This document shows, piece by piece, positions 50,117-56,732 of a stretch of 64,000 bases of DNA. The notes beneath the pieces are model-generated. The model ran no database searches. It saw nothing but the letters and a program-made list of their open reading frames with translations, and was not told the origin of the DNA. A program made the translations under genes and the position numbers. Within the stretch, counting starts at the first letter, position 1. Every line of letters begins with the position of its first letter. Source of the stretch: Tomitella gaofuii (GTDB taxonomy: Bacteria; Actinomycetota; Actinomycetes; Mycobacteriales; Mycobacteriaceae); NCBI RefSeq assembly GCF_014126825.1, contig NZ_CP059900.1, positions 1,054,001 through 1,118,000 of the forward strand, read 5' to 3'.

Positions 50117-51730
50117 CTATCGCCGTGCGGCGGCCTGGGCGGCCACGATCGCGTCCGGCGTCACCGCGTCGAGCGCGTCGTCGAACGCGTGGTGGGTCTT
50201 GACGTACTTCGCCACGTACGGGCACACCGGGACGATGCGTATGCCCGCCGTGCGGGCGTCGGTGAGAGCGTGCTCGACGAGGACCCCGGCGAGCCCACGT
50301 CCGCCGAAGCGCTCGTCGATCTCCGTGTGGTAGAAGATGCGCCGGCCGTCGGCGTCGGTGTAGGCGGCGAAGCCGGCGGCCTCGCCGTCCAGTGCGATCT
50401 CGTAGCGCAGCCTCTCCGGCGCGTGCCGCACCGTCGGCTCCGCGCTGTCCGGATGCGTACTGTCCGAATGCGTTCCCATCTCCTCAGCCTGCCCGATGCG
50501 TCCGTCTCGTGCCCGGGGTTCCGCTGCGCGCTTCGCGGCCTCGCAGGCCGCGTCGACCCGGCGCGCCCGGCGCGTGGCGGCGGCGGTGACCACGCAGGTG
50601 AGGGCGGCGGCGACGGGCAACGCGTGCGGCAGCAGCGCCGAGAACCCGACGGCGGCCGCCCCCGCGAGCAGCACCGCGTCCAACAGGCGGTCGCGGCGGT
50701 GCCGCAGCGACAGCAGCCAGAACATGATCATGAACAGCGCGATCGGGACGGTGACGAGTGCCGACGACGCGGTGCGCGACAGGGCCGTCGCACCCACGTC
50801 GTAGTCGAGCACCGCCCCGATGCCCACGGAGAGGGTGGCCACCGCACCGAACACGAAATAGTGCCCGTACCCCCAGCGCAGCGCCATCGACAGCCGGTTC
50901 AGCAGGTGGTGCTGCGGGCGGTCGAAGTACAGCCACCACACCGAGCCCGCCAGCACGAGTGCGCTCGCGCTCACGACGATCAGGGTGCCCGGGCCCGACA
51001 CGTGATCGCGGGCGACGATGATCGCATTCGTCGAGGCCAGGATCGTCTCGCCCAGCACGATCAGCGTGAATGAACCGTAGCGGTCGGCGATGTGCTCCGG
51101 GTTCCACGGCGTGGGGTCGCGGCGCTCGGCCAGTGCGGGCACCGCGAGCTCGCACGCGGCGAACACCACGAACAGCGGGGCCTGCCAGGCGTCGGGGACG
51201 AACAGCCACGCGACCCACAGCGACTGCACGGCGGTGATGCCGCAGGCGTAGGTGAGGGCGACGCGGCGGCGCCGCGGGTCCGCGCGGGACGCCCGCAGCC
51301 ACTGCATGACCATCGCGATCCGCATGACCACGTAGCCGATGACGACGAGCGTGAAGTCGCGTTCCGTCATGGCGTCCGGCATGCCCGCGGCGAGGATCAG
51401 CACGCCCGCCATCTGCACCAGCGTCATCAGCCGGTACCGGGCGTCGTCGCAGTCGTAGGCGCTGGCGAACCACGTGAAGTTCATCCACGCCCACCAGATG
51501 GCGAAGAACACCATCGCGTAGCCGGTCAGGGCGGAACCCACCCGGCCGTCGGTGACGCCCGAGTGGAATGCCGCCGACGCCAGGCTCACCGCCACCACGA
51601 ACACCAGGTCGAACAGCAGCTCCAGCGGCGAGGACCCGCGGCCCTCCTCGGCGGGGTCGCGGGGGGTCATGCCGCCGGGCGCGGGCAGGCGCAGGGCGTG
51701 CGGGGGCGTGGGCGGGGACGTGTCCGTCAC
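50117..51730 (-). CDS. LtrA-family membrane protein fused to an NATD1-type GNAT domain
   Basis: 537 residues in one unbroken frame from the GTG at 51730. Residues 1 to about 400 are a low-temperature-requirement A protein: LELLFDLVFVVAVSLASAAFH, YAMVFFAIWWAWMNFTWFASAYDCDD, DRYGSFTLIVLGETILAS and more spans. After an Arg/Ala linker a small GNAT begins at about residue 430 (LRYEIALDGEAAGFAAYTDADGRRIFYHTEID then GRGLAGVLVEHALTDARTAG and CPYVAKYVKTH), the YjdJ/NATD1 type normally encoded alone. An ATG inside at 50479 follows GAGGAG too closely to be a good start. Real fusion or a lost stop codon are both possible. Confidence 0.78.
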   Translation of the reverse strand: MTDTSPPTPPHALRLPAPGGMTPRDPAEEGRGSSPLELLFDLVFVVAVSLASAAFHSGVTDGRVGSALTGYAMVFFAIWWAWMNFTWFASAYDCDDARYRLMTLVQMAGVLILAAGMPDAMTERDFTLVVIGYVVMRIAMVMQWLRASRADPRRRRVALTYACGITAVQSLWVAWLFVPDAWQAPLFVVFAACELAVPALAERRDPTPWNPEHIADRYGSFTLIVLGETILASTNAIIVARDHVSGPGTLIVVSASALVLAGSVWWLYFDRPQHHLLNRLSMALRWGYGHYFVFGAVATLSVGIGAVLDYDVGATALSRTASSALVTVPIALFMIMFWLLSLRHRRDRLLDAVLLAGAAAVGFSALLPHALPVAAALTCVVTAAATRRARRVDAACEAAKRAAEPRARDGRIGQAEEMGTHSDSTHPDSAEPTVRHAPERLRYEIALDGEAAGFAAYTDADGRRIFYHTEIDERFGGRGLAGVLVEHALTDARTAGIRIVPVCPYVAKYVKTHHAFDDALDAVTPDAIVAAQAAARR

Positions 51731-51787
51731 GGGTCGACGATAAGCGCGCGCGGGTCTGTTCGCCGGGTGGTTGGGTGCCGGGCCCAC

Positions 51788-51849
51788 GCCGAGTGGGGCC
51801 GTGTCGGGTGCTTTTCCGCAGAAGAGCGCCGCGGACGGCCCCACTCGGC
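51788..51849. repeat. 62-bp inverted repeat between the LtrA and Clp-N genes
   Basis: Perfect 15-bp outer arms (51788-51802 and 51835-51849) with an inner near-palindrome (GCTTTTCCGCAGAAGAGC). It lies about 50 nt after the Clp-N gene stop and could end that transcript; no T-run follows. Confidence 0.65.
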
Positions 51850-51895
51850 AATCGTCGCGCGGACGGGCACCCCCGGGGGCGGCGGTGATCCGGGC

Positions 51896-52660
51896 CTACG
51901 CGCCGTCCCCGCCCCCGCCGTCCCCGCCCCCGCCGTCCTCGCGCTGCGCGACGATGCGCTGCAGCGTGTCGGCGACGTACTGCTGCACCGCCGCGCGGTC
52001 CAGGCCGAGTGCGCCGAGCGGCCCGTCCGGTTCGTGCTCGAGCAGCGCCAGCAGCAGGTGCTCGGTGCCGATGTAGTCGTGCCCCATGCGCTGGGCGGTG
52101 TGGAAGGTGAGCTCCAGTGCCGTCTTCGCGTCGGCGTTGTAGGGGATGAGCGCGGGCACCTCGTCGGAGGCGGGCGGCAGGGCGCGGGTGGCGGCCTCGC
52201 GGATCTTCTCCGGGGTGACGTCCTGCTCGGCGAGCGCGTGGAGGGCCAGCGAACCGGGCTCCGTGAGCAGACCCAGGGTCAGGTGGGCGGGGGTGATCCG
52301 GTCGTGGGAGCCGGCGCGGGCCTCGTTCTGGGCGGCCACCACCACGTTGCGGGCGCGTGGGGTGAACTTGCTGAAGCCCGCGCTCGCGTCCATCCCGGCG
52401 GCCGGCTTGGCGACGAACCGCTTCTGCGCGGCCTGCTTGGTCACCCCCATGCTGGCGCCGATCTCGGTCCACGAGGCGCCCGAACGGCGGGCCTGGTCGA
52501 CGAAATGCGCGATCAGGTGGTCCGCGATCTCGCTGAGGTGGTCCGCGGCCAGCACCGCGTCGGTGAGCTGCTCGAGGGGGTCGGTATGCGACTGGGCGAT
52601 GGCCGCGATGAGGTCGTCGAGGCGCACGGTGCCGGCGATGGGGGTTTTGTCGGTGCTCAT
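51896..52660 (-). CDS. Clp N-domain protein with N-terminal helix-turn-helix
   Basis: 254 residues. Residues 1-85 hold a DNA-binding-like segment (HFVDQARRSGASWTEIGASMGVTKQAAQKRF). From about 90 come two Clp N repeats (FTPRARNVVVAAQNEARAGSHDRITPAHLTLGLL and AKTALELTFHTAQRMGHDYIGTEHLLLALLEHE) without any ATPase module. The tail is a GGGGD repeat. So it can recognise Clp substrates or partners but not unfold them, and probably regulates transcription. Its ATG lies 7 nt after a -10 box, so the message should be leaderless, and a double operator covers the promoter. Confidence 0.85.
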   Translation of the reverse strand: MSTDKTPIAGTVRLDDLIAAIAQSHTDPLEQLTDAVLAADHLSEIADHLIAHFVDQARRSGASWTEIGASMGVTKQAAQKRFVAKPAAGMDASAGFSKFTPRARNVVVAAQNEARAGSHDRITPAHLTLGLLTEPGSLALHALAEQDVTPEKIREAATRALPPASDEVPALIPYNADAKTALELTFHTAQRMGHDYIGTEHLLLALLEHEPDGPLGALGLDRAAVQQYVADTLQRIVAQREDGGGGDGGGGDGA

Positions 52661-52662
52661 GC

Positions 52663-52707
52663 GTCAACAATAGGTTGACGATGTTAGATCGTCAACTGTT
52701 GGTTGAC
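52663..52707 (-). promoter_or_regulatory. Leaderless promoter with two identical operators for the Clp-N/HTH gene
   Basis: Minus strand: -35 TTGACG (52695-52690), 17 nt, -10 TATTGT (52672-52667), then the ATG at 52660. Two inverted repeats GTCAAC-N5-GTTGAC (52663-52679 and 52691-52707), centres 28 bp apart, cover the -10 and -35 boxes. The arrangement implies autorepression. Confidence 0.72.
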
Positions 52708-52814
52708 GGTGAGGGTGGGGTGGCTCGCGTGTGCCGTGCTCGTGCGGGCGGGGTAGCTCGGGCGGTGTCCATCGCTCGGTATGGATTTCGGTGATTTTCC
52801 GCCGGCGGGCACCG

Positions 52815-52855
52815 AAAAAAGCCCCGCGCGGCGAGGGGTGCGGGCCGGGCGGGGC
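52815..52855 (-). terminator. Rho-independent terminator on the minus strand
   Basis: Stem of GCCCCGC and GCGGGGC (52821-52827, 52849-52855), extended inward by CGGC/GCCG after one mismatch, and followed on the minus strand by six T (plus-strand A at 52815-52820). No minus-strand gene ends just before it, so it would stop antisense transcription coming through imuA'. Confidence 0.65.
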
Positions 52856-52898
52856 GTGGGTGACCGCGCCGCCTCTCCGGTGCTTCCGACCTGGGGGT

Positions 52899-52953
52899 TT
52901 GACGGTGCGGGCGTGTCGCGCTTTACTGGAATAGATGTCGAACTGGTGTTCGC
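52899..52953 (+). promoter_or_regulatory. SOS promoter of imuA'
   Basis: -35 TTGACG (52899-52904), 17 nt, -10 TTTACT (52922-52927), then a LexA box TCGAAC-N4-GTTCGC at 52938-52953, one base from the mycobacterial consensus palindrome. The same arrangement precedes imuB. Confidence 0.82.
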
Positions 52954-53080
52954 ATGCGGTGCCTGTGGGCGACGGGTGCGGGTGGTCCGGTTCACCGTCG
53001 AAATGACTTGAGTGCGAGATCGCGTCTTCCCCGCGATCCCCGGCCGGGCATGGCCGTGCGGAACGTGGGAGGAGTGTGCG

Positions 53081-53953
53081 ATGACGGGGTTGTCGCCGGC
53101 GCAGAGAACGCTAGACGGGGGGTCCGACAAAACCCGGGCCGAGACGATCGCGCATCTGCGCCGTCGCATGGCAGCGGTCCCGTCGCTGGTCGACCGGAGC
53201 CGGGACTCTGCCCCGGTCGCGACCCCGCAGCCGGCCCCCGTTCCTGTTTCGGCCCCGGCCCCGGCCCCGAACTCGGACCCGGTGCGCACGACGGTTCCGC
53301 GGAACCGCACTCCCGGCCCGGGGCGCTCCGCCGCCCGCGAGCTCCTCGTCGCGCTGCCGGGCCTGGCGGAGGTGCTGCCGGCGGGCGGCGTCACCCGCGG
53401 CTCTGTCACCGCGCTCACCGGCTCCCGGTCACTGCTCATCGGGCTGCTGGCCCGGGTCACCGCGGAGGGCGGGTACGCGGCCGTGGTGGGGCACCGGGGA
53501 CTGGGACTGCTCGCGGCGGTGGAGATGGGCGCGGACCTGGGCCGCATCGCGCTGGTGCCGGATCCGGGGGCCGACCGCGTCGGGGTGGCGGCGGTGCTGC
53601 TCGACGGCATGGACCTGGTGGTCCTCGACCTCGGCGGGGCGCGGGTGCCGCCGAGCCGCTCGCGCGCGGTGGTGGCCCGCGCCCGCAGCAAGGGCGCCGC
53701 GCTGGTGGTGACCGGCGGCGAGTGGGAGGGCGCCGAGGTGCGCGTCGACGCGCAGGTGAGCGGCTACGAGGGGCTGGGCCGGGGGCACGGCCGGGTGCGG
53801 GGGATGGGCCTGACGGTGCGCGCCCGCGGCAGGGCCTTCCCCGCGCGCGGTACCCGGCTGGTGTTGCGCCACCAGCACGGGCTCATGGGCTGGGAGGCGG
53901 ACGTGGAACCCGTGCGCGCGGCGAGCGCGGGAGCGGGGCGCCGGGGGGCGTGA
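53081..53953 (+). CDS. imuA': ImuA' (RecA-like mutasome protein)
   Basis: 290 residues from the ATG at 53081, preceded by GGGAGGAG. Accessory of damage-induced mutagenesis, acting with ImuB and the DnaE2 polymerase. Residues 35-85 are Pro/Ala-rich and disordered; the RecA-like core follows (ARELLVALPGLAEVLPAGGVTRGSVTALTGSRSLLIGLLARVT), where the P-loop region lacks the GKT signature, as in this family. VVLDLGGARVPPSRSR and MGWEADVEPVR complete it. A LexA box lies upstream. Equivalent to Rv3395c, but imuB is not adjacent here. Confidence 0.85.
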   Translation: MTGLSPAQRTLDGGSDKTRAETIAHLRRRMAAVPSLVDRSRDSAPVATPQPAPVPVSAPAPAPNSDPVRTTVPRNRTPGPGRSAARELLVALPGLAEVLPAGGVTRGSVTALTGSRSLLIGLLARVTAEGGYAAVVGHRGLGLLAAVEMGADLGRIALVPDPGADRVGVAAVLLDGMDLVVLDLGGARVPPSRSRAVVARARSKGAALVVTGGEWEGAEVRVDAQVSGYEGLGRGHGRVRGMGLTVRARGRAFPARGTRLVLRHQHGLMGWEADVEPVRAASAGAGRRGA

Positions 53954-53964
53954 CGCCGGCGGGG

Positions 53965-54597
53965 TTACGCGAGCGTCAGCGAGCGCACCGGGGTGTCCGC
54001 TGTGCAGGTCGGCTCGATGCGTGCCATGAGCTCACGCATAGTCGCATCGTTGGAGATGCCGAGATCGCGGAGCGGGCGTGCTTCCGGTGCTCGCTCGTCG
54101 GTATCAGGGCCGGAGATCGCCAGCCAGCACAGGTTGTCGGCAGTGGGCATCGCGAAGTGGACGGTGCCGTGGGTCGGAGTCTGCGCCAATGCCTGGGAGA
54201 TCGGATCGTCGGGCAGGATCGCACATGCGACGATATCGCCGGTGCTGGAGAGTTGATTGGCGAACGACGTGCACCTGCCGGGCTGTTCGGCGATGCGTTC
54301 CCTGAGCCACTGCGCGAAATCGGAGCGGGGCGGCCACTGGGCATCCGGCGTTTTCAGCGTGCGGACATACACGGCCGGTGCCTCGTCGGATGCGGGCACG
54401 GCCTGCCACTCGAGAACGGGGATCATCTCGATCGATGCTCCGAGTACGAACTCCGCGGCATCCACGGCCAAGGACTGGGCCTGTGCAAGGGTGTCTGCGC
54501 CGCCGACGACGGGCAGATCCAGGCCGTAGTATTGCCAGGTCGGCTCGGCGTCGGTGACGTGGCGGAATGCGACGTGCACCGGGCGAATCTCGCTCAC
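53965..54597 (-). CDS. Hypothetical protein paired with HicA, HicB-like N-terminus
   Basis: 210 residues from the ATG at 54597, overlapping the hicA stop by 4 nt. The first 50 residues look like a HicB fold: TWQYYGLDLPVVGGADTLAQAQSLAVDAAEFVLG (strand, turn and helix of a partial RNase-H fold). The rest (WLRERIAEQPGRCTSFANQL, HGTVHFAMPTADNLCWLAI) is not recognised and lacks the usual HTH or ribbon-helix-helix DNA-binding part. Likely antitoxin or modified antitoxin of the module. Lower GC than neighbours suggests acquisition. Confidence 0.65.
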   Translation of the reverse strand: MSEIRPVHVAFRHVTDAEPTWQYYGLDLPVVGGADTLAQAQSLAVDAAEFVLGASIEMIPVLEWQAVPASDEAPAVYVRTLKTPDAQWPPRSDFAQWLRERIAEQPGRCTSFANQLSSTGDIVACAILPDDPISQALAQTPTHGTVHFAMPTADNLCWLAISGPDTDERAPEARPLRDLGISNDATMRELMARIEPTCTADTPVRSLTLA

Positions 54598-54848
54598 TTC
54601 TTCTTCACCGCTTTTCTGGCTTGCTCCCGCGTCAACCCTAGATCGTTGCGGAGGATCTGGCGGACGATGCCACCGGTAACGGTTGCGCCGTCGTGGTAAC
54701 TGAAGAGGACCTGGTAAGTCCTACCGTCCTGTGTGCGCTCATAGAACTTGTGCGAACCCCGCTGTCTGACTGGTTCTCCGCAAAGTCTACGCAGTATCCG
54801 CGTCATCTCCCGGCCTGTGAGGTTCGGAAACCTGTCGTCTTTGCCCAC
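54594..54848 (-). CDS. HicA-family toxin (mRNA interferase)
   Basis: 84 residues from the ATG at 54848. Double-stranded-RNA-binding-like fold: LTGREMTRILRRLCGEPVRQRGSHKFYERTQDG with the conserved RGSHKFY containing the catalytic histidine, then VLFSYHDGATVTGGIVRQILRNDLGLTREQ. It cleaves mRNA or tmRNA when free of its antitoxin. Longer than most HicA proteins by a few N-terminal residues. The module is on the opposite strand to imuA' and imuB and lies between them. Confidence 0.85.
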   Translation of the reverse strand: MGKDDRFPNLTGREMTRILRRLCGEPVRQRGSHKFYERTQDGRTYQVLFSYHDGATVTGGIVRQILRNDLGLTREQARKAVKKK

Positions 54849-54926
54849 CCCGTACCGCAGCCTCCCCCCTCAAGCGACATTGCAATACTACCCGAGCCGA
54901 GCGCGGGACGGTGCCGGTCTGCGCGC

Positions 54927-55412
54927 CTATGCGAGCCCGCCGGGGTCGGCCGTGGTGGCGGGGCCGGCTGCGTCGTCGTTGAGGTGGCGGAACAGCCGTA
55001 CCAGACGGCCCTCGAACCGGGCGCGCTCGTCGTCGTCGAAGCACGCGAAGATCGACGCTTCCGCAACGTCCAGTGCCGCGTCGGCGCGCGCGAGCAGCCG
55101 GCGCCCCGCCGCGGTGAGCGTGACGATCTGCCGGCGGCGGTCCTTCGGGTCGCGGGCACGCTCGACGGCTCCCGCCCGGTCGAGGTTGTCGAGGTAGGCG
55201 ATGATGTCGCCCGGATCGAGCACCACGCGGGCCGCCAGCTCCTTCTGGTGGCATGCCCCCCGGCCCTTCAAGGTGCTGAGCAGCGCGTGCTCGTTGGGTA
55301 GCAGACCCACCTCCGACAGGCTCTGCACGTACTGCTGCCGCACCCGCAGGGCGGTCTTGACCAGGGTGTATCCGAGGCGGTCGGTCAGTGCGGCGGGGTC
55401 GTCTGCGCTCAT
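54927..55412 (-). CDS. MarR-family regulator
   Basis: 161 residues from the ATG at 55412. Winged-helix core: EVGLLPNEHALLSTLKGRGACHQKELAARVVLDPGDIIAYLDNLDRAGAVERARDPKDRRRQIVTLTAAGRRLL, with the wing signature DPKDRRRQIVTLT. It is divergent from an extradiol dioxygenase gene with a 190-bp shared region, the usual layout in which the MarR protein represses its aromatic-degradation neighbour until a phenolic ligand binds. Confidence 0.9.
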   Translation of the reverse strand: MSADDPAALTDRLGYTLVKTALRVRQQYVQSLSEVGLLPNEHALLSTLKGRGACHQKELAARVVLDPGDIIAYLDNLDRAGAVERARDPKDRRRQIVTLTAAGRRLLARADAALDVAEASIFACFDDDERARFEGRLVRLFRHLNDDAAGPATTADPGGLA

Positions 55413-55521
55413 GGCCTGTTCATTGCGGTGGCGGGAGATCGGTGGCGGGGGTGGTGCGGTCGTGCCGATCGTATCGCCCGCCGGGTGCGGGCGATGAGTG
55501 CGGGACCGATGCCGATAAATA

Positions 55522-55546
55522 GATTAGTTTGCCAATGATTAGGAAA
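55522..55546. promoter_or_regulatory. AT-rich candidate MarR operator
   Basis: GATTAG occurs twice (55522-55527, 55537-55542), 15 bp apart, and GTTTGCC with GGAAAC forms an imperfect inverted repeat. This AT-rich patch stands out in a 72% GC region between the divergent marR and dioxygenase genes. Confidence 0.45.
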
Positions 55547-55600
55547 CATGCTTATTGTGACGAGGCGCCCGGAGGGGGTGCATCGAGCGGAGGAGTGGGG

Positions 55601-56503
55601 ATGATCCAGGAGCTGTCATACGCGGGGTTCGGTTCGCCGCGGGCCGAGCAGTGGCGCACGTACGGGCCGGGGGTGCTGGGCGCCATGCTCAAGGAGGACG
55701 GGCCCGACGGCGCGGTCCGGCTGGCGGTGGACGACGTTGACTACCGGCTGGCGATCCATCCGGCCGGCGCCGACGAGTTCCGCTACGCGGGGTGGGGGAT
55801 GGCCAACGAGACCGACCTGCGCGCCTATGCCGAACGGCTCGAGGCCCACGGGGTGCGCGTGCAGTGGGGCGATGCCGCGCTGTGCGTCGAGCGGCAGGTG
55901 GCCGAGCTCGCGTGGTTCGAGGACCCGTGGGGCCTGCGGCACGAGCTGAGCTGGGGCAAGTGGGCGACGCCGCTGTCGTTCCGGCCGGGGCGGGTGATGC
56001 GCGGCGGGTTCGTCACGGGCGGGCAGGGGCTGGGGCATGTGGTGTTCCAGGTGCCCGACCTCGCCGAGGCCGACCGCTTCTACGGCGATGTGCTGGGCTT
56101 CCGGCTCTCCGACGTGGTGCGCACCGGGTATGCGACGGTGCGCTTCTACCACGTCAACGGGCGCCATCACTCGCTGGCGCTGGCCGAGTACCCGGGTCAT
56201 GTGGGTGTGAACCACCTGATGTTGGAGCTGGAGCACATGGACGACCTGGGCCGTGCCGTGGACCTGGTGGAGGCGGGCGGCGCGGAGATCATGCAGACGC
56301 TGGGGCGGCACACCAACGACCTGATGACCTCGGCGTACATCAGCACCCCGTCGTCGCTGCAGGTGGAGCTGGGCTACGGCGGCCTGGTGGTGGACGAGCC
56401 GGGCTGGGTGGCGCGCACCTACCGGCAGCCGAGCTTCTGGGGGCACCGGTTCTCCGAGGCGGCGCGGCGCCGGCCGCCGGGGATCCTCCGGCCTGTGGCC
56501 TGA
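55601..56503 (+). CDS. Type I extradiol ring-cleavage dioxygenase
   Basis: 300 residues from the ATG at 55601, preceded by GGAGGAG (55589-55595). Two vicinal-oxygen-chelate repeats. Iron ligands: the first histidine in GLGHVVFQVPDL, the second in GVNHLMLELE and the glutamate in LQVELGYGG; RHHSLALAE supplies an active-site histidine. It opens a catechol-type ring next to the hydroxyls using O2, like BphC or HsaC. No degradation pathway is adjacent, so it may be an isolated detoxification enzyme controlled by the divergent MarR. Confidence 0.88.
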   Translation: MIQELSYAGFGSPRAEQWRTYGPGVLGAMLKEDGPDGAVRLAVDDVDYRLAIHPAGADEFRYAGWGMANETDLRAYAERLEAHGVRVQWGDAALCVERQVAELAWFEDPWGLRHELSWGKWATPLSFRPGRVMRGGFVTGGQGLGHVVFQVPDLAEADRFYGDVLGFRLSDVVRTGYATVRFYHVNGRHHSLALAEYPGHVGVNHLMLELEHMDDLGRAVDLVEAGGAEIMQTLGRHTNDLMTSAYISTPSSLQVELGYGGLVVDEPGWVARTYRQPSFWGHRFSEAARRRPPGILRPVA

Positions 56504-56534
56504 CGGTGGCGGGGCCGGGCGTGCCGCCGGCGGT

Positions 56535-56589
56535 TTGACGGTTCCGCGGGTGCGCGGTTTACTGGAGCGGGAATCGAATGTGTGTTCGC
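56535..56589 (+). promoter_or_regulatory. SOS promoter of imuB
   Basis: -35 TTGACG (56535-56540), 17 nt, -10 TTTACT (56558-56563), then a LexA box TCGAAT-N4-GTTCGC at 56574-56589. Hexamers and all spacings are identical to those of the imuA' promoter. Confidence 0.82.
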
Positions 56590-56732
56590 AACCCTGTCTG
56601 CTGTCCTGTCTGTAGTTCTGTTCATGGCTTTGTTCGCGGTGTCGTGTCTTCCCCACGGCCGCCGGCGGCCCGGTGATCGGCGGCGTACGCGCCCGCAGGT
56701 CCGGCCGCCCGGAGTGTGGGAGGAGGGTCGCC

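Noticed and set aside
52899-52953. PafBC (RecA-NDp type) promoter for imuA'
   Set aside because: The TTGTCRGTG-N8-TANNNT pattern is not present; a standard -35/-10 pair with a LexA box explains the site.
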